Assembly: GCA_021292165.1 (NCBI GenBank)
Contig: CM037880.1
Coordinates: 180,441,085 to 180,505,084 of the forward strand
DNA: 64,000 nt
Reading direction: 5' to 3'
Source of the DNA: Shinisaurus crocodilurus
Lineage: Eukaryota > Chordata > Lepidosauria > Squamata > Shinisauridae
Below, one piece after another: positions 1 through 10,560 of the stretch. A program made the position numbers and the translations under genes. The notes beneath the pieces were generated by a model. It was not told where the DNA came from and made no database searches. It saw only the letters and a list, made by a program, of their open reading frames with translations. How positions within the stretch are numbered: position 1 is the stretch's first letter; each line of letters starts with the position of its first letter.

Positions 1-145
1 CAAAAGGTTTCAGGTTCAATCCCTGGCATCTCAATTTAGGGCTGGGAAAGACTCCAGTCTAAAATGCTAGAGAACCACTGCCAGTCTGTGTAGTGGACAG
101 GATCAATGATCTGACTTGGTATAAGGCAGCTTCCTATATGCCTAC
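1..145 (+). repeat. tRNA-derived SINE (agctcagtgg-head type), 3' part cut by window edge
   Basis: The window opens inside a SINE. A B-box-like ggttcaatccctgg is followed by ggcatctc, and the element closes with a body ending in tataaggcagcttcctatatg. The same family appears in reverse at about 53.1-53.3 kb and 54.3-54.5 kb, where the tRNA-like head (tagctcagtggcagga) is present. The assignment to a tRNA-derived squamate SINE rests on the paired A/B boxes in those copies. The exact family name was not determined. Confidence 0.7.
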
Positions 146-1284
146 AGGTCAGCAGGAACTGGGAAGGCCATACAGAGGCCCTGGCAGCGGCTTCTAGGAT
201 TTGACTCCACCTTCTCCATCTGCCAGGTTCATAGCCGCGGTTGCACCTACCTCCAACCCATCATCCCCTCACTTCAAATTAATATTTCTCCACCCAGTCA
301 TATACCTTCACAGTGAGATAATAATGTGGGGTGGGAGGAGAGAGAGATGCTGCCCTTAGGAATCTGCAGTTTGAGAATGCCGACCTCTTCAGCACTCAAG
401 TAGGAAGATGCACAAGGTAGAATGATTTTCCTTGTTTAATGAACAGTTTGCTTTAATCAATATTTGTTTGCTGCATTATCTGTAGCTCACTAATCTCTTG
501 GTTGCTTTCTTCCATCCCATGGGGAGAAGGAACCTCTGCTCCTTTCCTTCTCTCCCCCCCCACCCCCATTAAGTACAGTAGAACAAGAGCTACTGAAAAA
601 AAGAAAGAAAACATCTGAACATTTGGTGACATGCTGGACTCAGCTAAAGGGCAGCAGATGTCACTGGGGCAGCTTTTGTTGTGCTGCAGTTGCTAGCCTG
701 AGCTTTAGGGCCATATTACTGTTTTAGCAGTTCCTATTGTCATTCACATTTCAGGGGGTTCCATTCCCCTCCCTTTAAAGCCCAACAAAACATCTGAGAT
801 TGCCAGAAGCCTCTGGTTTGTGCTTAGACCCTTCCCCATTTAACATTTAAAATACTCTTACAGAGATCATGCAAAGCAGTGAAATCAATTAGCTGCTTCT
901 ATAGGTTAGATTAATTGTGGTAACCTTCTGCTCTCTTTCGATAGATAGATAGATAGATAGATAGATACTCAACATCTCAAACTGGGAGTGATATGAAAAT
1001 ACGATGCTACAACCAATTTACCCAGAACAGACCTTAAGCTAACTGGCTGATAATTTCCGGGATCCCCCCCGCCCCATCCCTTTTTTAAAATTGATATTAC
1101 ATTTCTTCAGTCTTCTGCTACAGAGGCTGATCTTAGGGACATGTTACATATTTTTGTTAGATTTGCAATTTCACAGATGGATCCCATCTGGGACTGGTTA
1201 TTTATTAACTTTCAGTTTGTCCATCAGGTTGAGGACTTCATCTTTTGTCACCACTATTTGCTTCAGTGGGTGCATTTGCTCATC
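146..1284. other. intergenic, no gene seen
   Basis: No exon, RNA gene or recognised transposon was seen here. The only structured feature is a (GATA)n microsatellite at about 940-967. Short C-runs near 555 and 1063 are simple homopolymers. Confidence 0.6.
940..967. repeat. (GATA)n microsatellite
   Basis: About seven perfect tetranucleotide units are read directly. Confidence 0.95.
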
Positions 1285-1850
1285 ACGCCAACCCACCCTC
1301 GCAATAAGCCACGGCGGGCTGGTTCTGCGAACAACCCACAGTGCACCCGACAGACGATTGGGCTTGCCGTGGGTTATTTGCCCCCTCCTTCCCCCTTGGT
1401 TCTCCCACAGGGGACACCGTGGCAGGTCTGAATTGTCTTCCCCACCCCTCCGTGACTGTGAGCTGTTTTTGGCTCACTGCAGCAGTTTTGCCATTTATCC
1501 TTCACAATCCCTGTTTTGGCAGCCACTGACACCCCCTTCAAAGTGCCCAAGTGGCAGCAAACCATTATTTAAAAATTGGGACTCCTGAATGTGCACAGAT
1601 ATTTGCACACATTATTTTTTAATTTTTTTAAATATACATATATTTCACAAGTGTGCACCTGCACACTTATGGAGGTCTGAAAATGAGCAACCCCATCTGG
1701 GCAATGTCCAGGGAGGTACCTACTGCCAAAATGCAGCAGGTACGAACCCTGGACATTAATGCAAAGAGGCTCCCAATAGCCTCTCCCACTTGGTTTGGTT
1801 TGACAGCTGTCAAAAGGCAAGCTGTCAAGCCAGACCAAAGGTGTGAGTGA
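1285..1850. repeat. degenerate non-autonomous DNA-transposon-like repeat
   Basis: The segment near 1300-1400 (aacccacagtgcacccgaca followed by a cgtgggtt motif) closely matches one at 51740-51805 and resembles the start of the long repeat at 5560. Further in, it shares the motif order with those copies: caagtgtgcac, then tgacagctgtcaa. It is therefore probably an old, diverged relative of the unnamed repeat family at 5560-6565 and 51718-52605. Its ends are not clear. Confidence 0.45.
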
Positions 1851-1861
1851 TCTGTGCTAGC

Positions 1862-2370
1862 AAAAAGGGGGTAGTGGGATTTGTACCCCTTTCGCCTCAA
1901 GATCCTATTTTTTGGGAGGGGAATCCACTGTCCTAAGGGTGCTCTCACTTTCCCACTTGTTCCTGAGATTCTAGGTGCTCGGGAACATAGAAAAGTGTGA
2001 GCCACCCCCTTTTTAAGGGAGCTGTCAGTTTTACCTGCTGTCAAAACTCTGGTTCCTTTAAAAGGGCTTTCTTTTTTACAGGGATCTACATGTTTTCCCC
2101 CCAGGGACATATGCAGGCATGAATGCATTGGTTCCTGTGAAAAAGACATGGGAAACCCTGTGGAAAAACCTTTTTAAAGGGAACCAATGTTTTGACATCA
2201 AACTTTTAAAAGTGGATGGCTTGCACTTTTCCTTGTTCCCGAGCACCTAGAGTCTCAGGAACGAGTGGGAAAGTGAGAGCACCCTTAGAACAATGGAGCC
2301 CCCCACCACCAAAAAAAGGATCTTGCCGCAAAGGGGATGTAAATCCCACCACCCCCTTTTCATAACCTCT
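1862..2370. repeat. ~500-bp foldback (long inverted repeat) element
   Basis: The left arm (about 1862-2105) is the reverse complement of the right arm (about 2130-2370) with moderate divergence. Matching blocks include aagggggtagtgggatttg against the complement of aaatcccaccaccccctt, and ctaagggtgctctcacttt against aaagtgagagcacccttag. Arms are about 240 bp with a small loop near 2115. No protein is encoded. This is typical of a palindromic non-autonomous DNA element. The superfamily was not identified. Confidence 0.75.
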
Positions 2371-2577
2371 AGGTAGCACTGTGGTATAGCAGAATAACAC
2401 AAATGAACAAGTGTATTCAGTTTTACAATTAAATACCACATTTTTCCTGCTCTAAAAAACATTGCTAAAAGTGCTGTTTAGATACAGGATCACAATGTTG
2501 TCTAAAGAACCTGTAAACAACCACGAGAAGTATTTGTTCAAAATTCCTTATGGTAGCTGTCCACTGTTTGGAATCCC

Positions 2578-2960
2578 TTGGAATTTCAGCTCCCCCAGGA
2601 CTACCAGCTCCCCCAGGATTACACAATGAAATCCCAGCTCCCCCGGGACTACACAATGAAATCCCAGCTCCCCCGGGACTGCACAATGAAGAATTCCCTG
2701 TGCCCCCCCCCCCCGGTACTACACAATGAAATCCCTGCTTCCCCCCTCCCCCCCGGGACTATGCAACAATGTTTTCCCTGTCCCCCTCCAGACCACACAA
2801 TGAAATCCCTGCTTCCCCCCCCCCGGGACTACACAATCAAATCCCTGCTTCCCCCCCGCCCCCGTACTACACAATGAATTCCCTGCTCCCCCCGCCCCGG
2901 GACCACACAACAATGAATTCCCTGCTGCCCCCCCCCCCCGGACTACACAATGGCGTTGCC
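2578..2960. repeat. C-rich minisatellite
   Basis: There are about ten tandem, length-variable units built from 'ctacacaatgaaatccctgc' followed by a C-run and 'cccgggga'. Unit length varies roughly 30-50 bp, mostly through the C-run. Apparent proline- or glycine-rich ORFs on either strand are products of the repeat and are not genes. Confidence 0.85.
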
Positions 2961-3039
2961 GGGGTCGTCATTTTCCTATAGGCACTGTTTGTTCAAAATC
3001 CCCCCCCCCCCCTGTGTAGGCCCCGGCTGCAGTTCATAT

Positions 3040-3410
3040 GAACATTCTGTTTGGACGTAGGAGAGATTTGCATATCCGCCTCTGATTGGGCTCCTGTGGC
3101 AGTGCATACCAACATTCTAAATGTCACATAACCGCTCCTGAATGGCCCCTGTGAACATTCCAAGTGACGCCATTGGCTTCTCATCTTTTTTGGGGCCGTA
3201 CAGGCGCGGCGAGGGTTTTTCGGAGATTTGGACCCACCAGTCTTTGTCCTTGGGTGATGGGGAGTATGCGTGCCAAGTTTGGGGCGGATCCGTCCAACCG
3301 TGTAGGAGCCAATGCGACGCACGCGAGCCGTTCGGACATACGTACATACACACGTACATACAAACGTACAAACATTCACATTTATACAGTAGAGAAGTCC
3401 TAGAGGAACT
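3040..3410 (+). repeat. probable retroposon 3' tail with tetranucleotide array
   Basis: The motif gccaagtttggggcggatcc, then gtccaaccgt, then a cgtacatacacacgtacata array ending in cacatttatacagtagaga resembles 3' ends of some non-LTR or Penelope-like retroelements, which finish in acagacaga/acatac arrays. Family assignment is from general pattern memory only. The inverted purine/pyrimidine content gives spurious ORFs on both strands. Confidence 0.4.
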
Positions 3411-3544
3411 GCAGCTAGATTGAACCTCAGCCCAGGCTGAACCATGGAGCAGCAGTGCTGTGCAAGTTGGCCAAGAGGTCCATCCATTGTCTTCTTCCCA
3501 GGGTTCCAGATGACTTAAGGGGCATAAGCATGTATTCTCTATAT

Positions 3545-3807
3545 CAGGGGTTCTCAACCAGGGGGGGATTCCCCCCAGGAGGGGAATTTTAGGGTTTCAC
3601 AGGGGGAATTGGGACCACAGACTCAAACTGTTGGAATACCAATCTTTCTACAAATTACAATTCTACAGATTGTACATCATCTACAGGACATCACACCTTA
3701 TTGTATGGCACAGATTAAGTCAGACAATCTTGGAAACGGGGGGGGGGGATGACATTCTGACATATGGTGAAAGGGGTGCATGGGGCAAAAAAGGTTGAGA
3801 ACCACTG
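3545..3807. mobile_element. non-autonomous hAT element with 8-bp TSD
   Basis: The left end caggggttctcaacc and right end ggttgagaaccactg form an imperfect terminal inverted repeat with one mismatch. It is flanked by a perfect 8-bp direct repeat ctctatat at 3537-3544 and 3808-3815. An 8-bp duplication and a CAG..TTCTCAACC terminus are hallmarks of the hAT (Charlie-like) superfamily. The interior is 263 bp, G-run rich and non-coding, so this is a MITE mobilised in trans. Confidence 0.9.
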
Positions 3808-3815
3808 CTCTATAT

Positions 3816-4623
3816 GTAACCTGTTGATTTCTTCTCTGAGACTTATTGGAGAAGTTTCAATAAAATAGACCCTTTTCCTTCACCATTTGTTTGTTTATTG
3901 CCTTTGAATCCCTTAGTGGAAAAAAACCTTTGCTGCTTGGCAAAACACCACCCCACTGTTGGAAGAAGCACTGATAGCTCCTTTGGAGTAGGACAAAATA
4001 GGGTTCTATATTGCCAAAGTTTTCCTGAGTACGTGTGCAAGTTTATACTTGGGTCTAAAGGAGCACATTTGGTAACAGATACGTATAAATTATTTGGCTT
4101 CTGTAGACCAGATAAGAACAGACCAGCCACTGAAATGGCTTGGCTACATCAACTGAATGGACACAAATCAAAGGCTATCATGTTAAAATGCTAATGTGAT
4201 GCTAACAAAGATGACAAAAATTACAGGAAGAAGGAATTACATTAAAGGAAATCTGTAAACATCTAAAATGTACTTTTGGAGCAAGCCCTTTGAACTGTGC
4301 ATGGACACAAGCGATATAATAGAACTTAAGATGCTCTACATTAATCAATCATCAATATAATTGTAAGGTGATATACTAACAGGAGAAGAATGCTAATATA
4401 GAGGACCCAGGCTTCTGGGGAAAACCCTTGAGGAATGGGGATCTCAAAAATTTACAATTCTTTTGATCATGAATATTCTGCACCCAACAGAACAAACAGC
4501 ATTTATGCTTATCTAAGACTGACCTTCTAAATTGGCAATTTATGGTGACCCTCTGGGATCAAGCCAGTTCAAAAGGCGGTGTACACGCATGTACATTCTC
4601 TTCTAAGTACAAACATTCACTAA
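3816..4623. other. intergenic, nothing recognised
   Basis: AT-rich unique-looking sequence without a splice-consistent ORF, RNA gene or familiar repeat. Confidence 0.5.
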
Positions 4624-4725
4624 AGGTGCAATCCTATGCAAGTTTAGACAGAAAAATGTCTACAGCATACTCCAGCCAGCTGTAGGCCTTTCTTCTGTCT
4701 AAACTTGCATAGGTTTGCGTCCTAA
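4624..4725. repeat. palindromic MITE, 'cctatgcaagtttagacag' family
   Basis: The arms gcaatcctatgcaagtttag and ctaaacttgcataggtttgc fold back across a short loop containing ctacagc..gctgtag. Other copies are at 17138-17333, 20893-20979, 23468-23590 and 41271-41404. Confidence 0.75.
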
Positions 4726-5317
4726 GTGTATACATGGAAAGAGTACATGAAACCCTATTTCCAGTTGAGCTACCTATGGCTACCCTTATTTCTTCCCAAG
4801 CTAATTTCAACAGAAAGAACACAAATTCTTTAGTTAAAAATGCTATATAAAGCAAACATCAGCATTTTTGCAAGGTACGTTTTAAAAAGTGTTCTATACT
4901 ATTAGTTTCTCTCCTGCCTCGTGCAACACAAATCCCATGGTGCACACTCACACAGGGCTAAATTTGAGCTGGAGCTTGGCCCTTAAACCTGGTTTTAATG
5001 TGAAGGGATCAGACTCAGGAATAGCTATATGCTAGTGTATTAGCTGAAGAAAGCCAAACTATACATTATCTGCAGCAGATGCATGTAATATTATCCAGCA
5101 GGGCCTTTCTAAAACAGGAGAAGCTACTTCCAGGAAGGAAATCTGGATTAGAGAAGTAGAGGATGTGTTTAACCTTTTCCCCTTCAACTGCTTCTCTTGC
5201 CCACTCACACAGTTTCCCAAAGTGTGTTTGCTCTCCCAGGCTATGGAATAGCTACAGAGGAGGATTTCTCACAAGGTGGATGCTTATAAATTTACCGCAG
5301 AGAACACAGTCCAGCCT

Positions 5318-5452
5318 TCCTGAACCTGGTGTCCTCCAGATGTTTTGGATTTCAACTCCGATCTGCATCATCAGCCAACATGGCCAATGGCCAGGAATGC
5401 TGGAAGTTGTAGTCCAAAACACCTGGACAGTACCAGATTGGGGACAGCAGAC
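5318..5452. repeat. palindromic MITE, 'ccagatgttttggacta' family
   Basis: The arms cctccagatgttttggat and tccaaaacacctggac flank an inner pair catggccaatggccaggaat. This is the same family as at 7386, 16028, 24003 and 50902. The copy at 19172 is a related subfamily. Confidence 0.75.
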
Positions 5453-5559
5453 ATATGCAACTGATCATCCTTAGCACCTGGCTACATGAACAGGTGAATT
5501 CTACCATGTCTCTACCCACTACCTTCCCCATTTTTGTTTGGTTGCTGGAATAAAATGAC

Positions 5560-6565
5560 TGTGGGTAACTTGCCATGGTGGGTTGCCATATCATCTGAAC
5601 CCAGACCACTTCCCACATGGTGGCTTATTTGGGGGCAGCAAGCCACCCTGACAACCCATGGCAACCCATGATGGGCCGTCGTGTCATCCAAACCCGAGAC
5701 TGATTCCATCATGGGTTGTGGAGAGCTGCTAGTGGGGGAAAAAACCTTTGCCATGCTTCACGATCTCTCCCATGCCACTGGTCAGTGACAGCCCCTCCAC
5801 CAATGCCCAAGCAGCACTTTGGAACAATTGCTGCTGGTTCACCACCTTCTTTTCTATGATTTTTTCAGCCCCAGAAATGTGTGCAAATGTCTTTGTAATT
5901 AAAAAAAAAAAAAAAAAGTCAGCCTTTAGGAGATGTGCAAGTGTGCACTTACTGCTGTCTGATATATATAGTCTTGCCTGGTTGATGTCTTTGTACATTT
6001 CAGCTGTCAAAGGGAGTGACGTGCAATTGGTAACAGAAATGGAAATTGAGACGGCGAGACTGCATATAGGCTTATTTGTGCACAGCTGCCGAGCTGTCAA
6101 TTGAAAATCACTAGTAAAGGGGAAAACCGAAAGGGGGTGGTGACAAGATCTCCCCCTTAGCAAGGTAATTCTCTCAACTTCAAGTGTTGACCTGACATTT
6201 CTCAGTGCCCTCCACATTTTCAACACTTCCCCAGGTCTCCAGCTACTCCGGAAAGGGGAGAGCCAGTGTGGCGTAGTGGTTAGTGTTGGACTGGGACTCA
6301 GGAGATCAGAGTTCTAATCCCCACTTGGCCTTGAAGCTCACTGGGTGACTTTGGGCCAGTCACTGACTCTCAGCCTAACCTACCTCACAGGGTTGTTGCG
6401 AGGATAAAATGGAGAGGATTATGTAAGCTGCCTTGGGTTCTTTGCAGGAAAAAAGTCAGGATAGAAATATAATAAATAAAATATCTTAACTGCCCACCCT
6501 TTTCATGGCTCCTTTTTGGTGCACTTACAACTGTACAATTTTCTGGGGCAGATTTTTTTTTTAAA
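5560..6565 (+). repeat. unnamed ~0.8-1 kb interspersed repeat, copy I (split by a SINE)
   Basis: It begins with a ccatggtgggttg-type inverted motif region and continues to caattgtgcattt. Segment 5880-6255 aligns block by block with 51985-52365: cagtcttgcct, gtaacagaa, gagactgcatataggc, gctgtcaattg, agatctccccc..agcaaggtaat, ttctcagtgcc, and ccagctac/gtcc..aaggggag. At 6259-6480 a tRNA SINE interrupts this copy, and homology resumes at about 6485 (ggctccttttt..gcacttac). No coding capacity. A non-autonomous DNA transposon is the likeliest explanation. Confidence 0.6.
6259..6480 (+). repeat. tRNA-derived SINE (gtggcgtagtggttag-head type)
   Basis: The A-box-like tagtggttagtg and B-box-like agttctaatcc lie in the tRNA-like head. 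The body contains cactgggtgactttgggcca and cagggttgttg. The tail has ggatagaaatataataaata. It sits inside copy I of the unnamed repeat. Other copies: 6579-6817 (-), 17179-17287, 21728-21950, 27086-27320, 29516-29760 and 31141-31556 (-). Confidence 0.85.
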
Positions 6566-6578
6566 GACCCCAATTGTG

Positions 6579-6817
6579 CATTTTTATTTATTATTATATT
6601 TATATCCTATCTTTTTTCCTGCAAGGAACCCAAGGCGGCTTACATAATCCTCCTCTTCCTCTCCATTTTATCCTCACAACAACCCTGTGAGGTAGGTTAG
6701 GCTGAGAGTCAGTGACTGGCCCAAAGTCACCCAGTGAGTTTCATGGCTGAGCAGGGACTAGAACCTGGATCTCCCGAGTCCCAGTCCAACACTCTCACCA
6801 CTACGCCACACTGGCTC
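6579..6817 (-). repeat. tRNA-derived SINE, full-length
   Basis: Reverse-strand copy of the same SINE. The tail (tttatttattattatattta) comes first on the plus strand and the tRNA-like head ends at 6817. It lies about 100 bp from the oppositely oriented copy at 6259-6480, so the two could form a hairpin in a read-through transcript. Confidence 0.85.
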
Positions 6818-6890
6818 TGACCTCCACCTCGCCCCCAGTGGCAAACAGAAAGAGGTAGCAATCAGAGCAGGGAGCAGGAGACAAGCTAGA

Positions 6891-7050
6891 TCACAGGATC
6901 GTAAGAGTTGGAAGGGGCCTACAAGGCCATAGAGTCCAATCCCCTGCTCAGTGCAGGAAACTAGAGGAGGGGTCTCCCATCCAAGTTAATAACCAGACCT
7001 GACCCTGCTTAGCTTTCCATGCTCAGGCAAGCTGAGCCAGCGTGAGCCAC
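6891..7050 (-). repeat. 5S rRNA-derived head with CR1-like tail (SINE-like), copy 1
   Basis: Read on the minus strand, gaaagctaagcagggtca then tctggttattaacttggatg then gggagacc matches the internal promoter region of eukaryotic 5S rRNA. This is followed by ctcctctagtttcctgcact, then ggattggactctatggcctt and ccccttccaactcttacga, the latter resembling the CR1 3' end. The copy at 31179-31342 has the same head-tail join, so this is a retroposed family rather than a lone 5S pseudogene. Confidence 0.7.
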
Positions 7051-7312
7051 ACTGGGATCCTGGCTGGAGGACTGAGGGGGATGGAGGGGGGGGGAGAATA
7101 ACCCGTGGCGAGCCTGATCCTCTGTCAGGTGCACTGTTGCAGGGTGACCTAGCGTGTTGTGCAAACCTGCCCAACTTTTACTTTGTGTGGCCACAAGCTG
7201 CAGACAATAAGCTTCCCATGTGGTGAAGTACATATCTGCTTCCAGAAATGGTTATTTGTTACCACACTTTTTCTACACCTAGAATAGTGAGGTTAGTGAT
7301 AGCTTCATTTAA
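7051..7312. other. intergenic with a diverged MITE end
   Basis: Around 7090-7170 motifs such as aataacccgtggcgagcct and gtcaggtgcactgttgcag resemble, in reverse, the repeat segment at 1300-1400 and 51740-51805. Otherwise no feature is seen. Confidence 0.4.
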
Positions 7313-7333
7313 AACACACACACACACACACAC
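7313..7333. repeat. (CA)n microsatellite
   Basis: Ten perfect dinucleotide units. Confidence 0.95.
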
Positions 7334-7385
7334 GTTATGTCTGTGCAATTTGGGAGATTCTGGATAGCACAGAATCTTGGCCACC

Positions 7386-7520
7386 AGCCTTTCCCAACCT
7401 GGCACCCTCTAGATGTTTTGGACTACAACCACCATCACCCCTGACCATTCCTCATGTTGGCTGGGGTTAATGTAATTTATAGTCCAAAATATCTGGAGGG
7501 CACTAGGTTGAGGAAGGGTG
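7386..7520. repeat. palindromic MITE, 'ccagatgttttggacta' family
   Basis: The arms tctagatgttttggactaca and tatagtccaaaatatctgga fold back. The outer arms cccaacctggcaccct and gggcactaggttgag also pair. Confidence 0.8.
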
Positions 7521-7614
7521 TAGGGGGAAAGGTAGCCAGCATTCATCTCAAAGCAACGTTCATAACATGGATAAAAACAAATATTTACTACAGATACCAG
7601 CTCAAAATGTAGAA

Positions 7615-7835
7615 CATAATGGGTTGGATCCAGGCTTGCTCTTCTCTTCATGGAAGGATGCCCCACTGGAGGAAAGGGGAAAGCTATTGCCACAGATTCC
7701 CCCTCTTCTGGCAGTCCCCATGCCGTTCCAGTGTACCTCCCAACCATCTAGAGCAGCTTTTCGGGGGGGGGGGGGAGGAAGAGGCAAAAATCAGTTCTCC
7801 CCACTGCAGTGGAACTTACTGACAGAGAACTTGGC
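7615..7835. repeat. diverged MITE, 'gttggatccagg..ctctagagcagc' family
   Basis: It contains gggttggatccaggc near the left end and ccaaccatctagagcagctt in the interior, followed by a G-run. The same order of motifs occurs at 10300-10560, 12868-13082, 48118-48262 (reverse) and 60088-60282. Ends are not well defined. Confidence 0.45.
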
Positions 7836-7849
7836 CTGGTTTGCATGAT

Positions 7850-8360
7850 CACTGCAGCCCGCTGTGGCTTAAATAAGCCATGGTGGGTTGTGTTGCATGC
7901 CAGTGGCCATTGTGAATATTCAAGTCATTTCTGCAATCTGCTCCTCAGTAAAGGCACACCATGACTCAAGCGCCTATTGATTTCAAGGAAAAGACTGAGA
8001 GGCTCTACTTACTTTTTATTCTTTTAAATCCCACACCTTCCGCACGTAAGTGTTCTCAGGGTGACTCACAAGGAAAAATACGATACAAATGAACATAAGT
8101 TTTTTGTTTTTTTTAAACCCAGTGGAAACAGCAGAATAAAAGCAACAGAGAAAAACGGAATGCAGTGGGGCTTTAGAGGTTTAAAAAACAGGGGAAATAA
8201 TTATTTAAGCTGTGCTTTGAACTAACCAGTTTCCAAGCCATCTGTCAAGGGAGCCCAGCACACAACACCCTGCAGTAGTCCATCTTGGGGATCTTTGGTG
8301 TTCTACACATTCATGACAAGTGCAAATATGCAAGAGGAAAACACACCAACCTCAGTTCTC
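7850..8360. other. intergenic, weak LINE-like trace
   Basis: No gene is seen. The stretch near 8010-8075 (tttttattcttttaaatccc then cagggtgactcacaa) resembles reversed 3' ends of L2/CR1-like elements. The rest was not recognised. Confidence 0.4.
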
Positions 8361-8800
8361 TACAAATATTTTTTTAAAGTTTTATTCAGTTATATACATA
8401 TCCTACAGATCTTAACAATCGTGTAAATTATTTTATAAATACCTGTCTTTGCAGGATTTTAACCATCAAAACAGCAAGACAGACATCACATTTGAGCAAC
8501 AATAAATATTAGTGCAAACCATGGACTATCCTACGTTTCTTACAATTTTGCATAGACTATATAGCATATTTTACAGAAGATGCTTGAACATTTCATACCA
8601 TTTTGCTTTTCCCACTCCACTTAAAGTGCAAATAAGCTGATATTTAGAACTGTCCGCTCAGTATTCCTTAATCTTTTGTACTGGCTGAATTTCACATTCT
8701 TTGGTTTGTTGAAGAAAATAATTAAACTCATTTTCAAGAATTAAATATTCAGTAAAGACGAAAATCTGGATTCTGCACTCCCTGTAGTTTAAAAAAAAAC
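8361..8800 (-). other. AT-rich unique stretch, possibly distal 3'UTR-like
   Basis: About 400 bp of AT-rich sequence lacks recognisable repeats. A minus-strand AATAAA lies at 8381-8386. This composition resembles a vertebrate 3'UTR and it lies downstream of PRDM14 on the same strand, but L2 debris and other repeats lie between. A role as a distal alternative PRDM14 end is only a possibility. Confidence 0.2.
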
Positions 8801-9779
8801 AAAAAAAACCTAAAGTGATTGGTGGGATGTGCTACAATGTTAACCCTTCCCTTCTCCATGCACTGTGACCCCCCAGCACTGCCATCAGGGTTGGGGAAAG
8901 CCTCAATGGCCCACATCCCAAGTGAATGAAAGGGTGGTGGATGTGGGCTGGCCCTTGGCATGTGGTGCCCCAGAAGGCAACACAGCCCTTAGGCCAGGCA
9001 CTTCACAGGTGGCACCTGGATGGGCCAGTGGCTGGCAAGCAGGCGGCCAGTGAGCAGGTAGCAGCTGGCTGGCGGCCAGGTGCTCCGTAGTGCCATAGTG
9101 GACTTTCCCCTCTGGCATGTGTATGGCCGGCTGATGGGCAGGCCAGCAGGCACTCTTACCACTCACTGCCACTTTCCCAATATGTCACCTGATCCATGAA
9201 GCTCTCCTCGCCTCATGGTCAGGCTGGCTGAACTTCACAAAGTCTATCTTAGGACACAATCCTAAGGGTCATGCTCTCAATGACTGGGTGGCCTTTATTT
9301 AAAACATGAAATTAAGGCCCATTTACCTCAATGAGACTGGCTTAGTAAACTTTATAGAAAGTCTCCTAGCCATCAACTTCACAGCCCCACCAACTGCATT
9401 GCCCTAAAAAGAAACCAACCCGCCAGTAGACTAGATAACTCTTGAGCTACACTGTCGTGCCTGCAATATGGGTATAACAACCCTACTTTGCAGGGCTGAG
9501 ATGGGGCATTGTGGCTGAGTGTGGGTTATCTCCCTGGCCCACACACACAATATGGATATAAAGGCACACTCTACATTGGCAGGGTGTTTTTTTCTTAATG
9601 GTTACAGATCAAGTGTCCAGTCACAGCTACACCAAATTTCTGGATTTTCCAATAGTTTTCTATGGGCAGTAATCCCTATTTCATAACCTGAATTCAAAAT
9701 GAACCAAAAGTCCCTTCTGCAAACAAATAAATAAATAAATAAATAAAATGGTCACTCTATATTGATCTCCAAGTGTGAT
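8801..9779. other. intergenic, nothing recognised
   Basis: A G/C-richer part (8865-9180) contains repeated gccagtggctggc-like words and gives spurious ORFs on both strands. An (AAAT)n run is at 9725-9748. No gene or named repeat was recognised. Confidence 0.5.
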
Positions 9780-9997
9780 TTTTTGTTTGTTTAAAAAGTA
9801 TATTTTTAGACCTTTGTACTGCTGCTGGCTTTTACTTTGATTTCATTCTGTTGTTTTAAACTTCTTAGATTTTTATTATATAATGTTTTATTGTGTTCTT
9901 CCATTCTAATTGTTTTTAAAATTAGTTTTATGAACCATCCAGAGCATCAGCTATTGGACAGTATAGAAATGTTAACAACAACAACAACAACAACAGA
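9780..9997 (+). mobile_element. L2-like LINE 3' tail
   Basis: A T-rich 3'UTR stretch (gttttattgtgttcttcc, then ttgtttttaaaattagtttt) leads to cagctattggacagtataga and ends in an (AAC)n array. The same architecture (agctattgggcggtata followed by a short tandem array) ends the better-preserved copy at 52608-53100. Non-coding fragment. Confidence 0.6.
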
Positions 9998-10299
9998 GAA
10001 CTAGATTGCAATAGGCATTCCAAAAGTAAAACAGGAGTAAGTTTATTATTCATAGGAATCTTTTCAATAAAAGCCACTCAGATATTGTACATCAATAGAT
10101 GATGAACATGTGCACACAGAACAGTTATTTAGTTTAAAATACAAATTCATGTCTTGAAATGGCTATTCCCCACCCCCTTTCAAATTTCCTTTTCAGCTGC
10201 TCTCACACTAACCCCACATATTGGAAAGTGGTGCAGGCTATATTCATCCCAAAACAGCATTCATAACAATGAAGATAAAACGAAGGTTTTACAGAGACC

Positions 10300-10560
10300 A
10301 GCTCAAAATGTAAAACACAATGGATTTGATCTCTTCCTGGAAGGCTTACTTTTTGTGCTTGGAAGAGACCAAGATCCAGCAGAAACGCCCACTGAAAGAA
10401 GTGGGGGGGGGGAGTGATTTCCACAGATGAATCCTTCCTCCTGTAGCCCTGCATACCATGCTGCTCCAGAGCACCCCCACCCAACCCTCCAAGTTTTTCA
10501 GAGGGAAGGAGGAATCAGTAAAAATCACATCCATTGGGAATGTCCCATGTGCAGAATTCC
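10300..10560. repeat. diverged MITE, same family as 7615-7835
   Basis: The edges acacaatggatttgatctct and aatcacatccattgggaatg are consistent with weak terminal inverted repeats. The interior has ctgctccagagc and ccaaccctccaag words shared with the copies at 12868 and 60088. Confidence 0.45.

Noticed and set aside
2578..2960. CRISPR-like array
   Set aside because: Units are contiguous with variable C-runs and no unique spacers, and the sequence is vertebrate.
2465..2981. proline- or glycine-rich small proteins
   Set aside because: All are translations of the C-rich minisatellite and appear on both strands and in several frames.
6891..7050. 5S rRNA gene
   Set aside because: Only the middle of 5S is present, with substitutions, and it is fused to a CR1-like tail shared with a second copy. 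It is a retroposed element.
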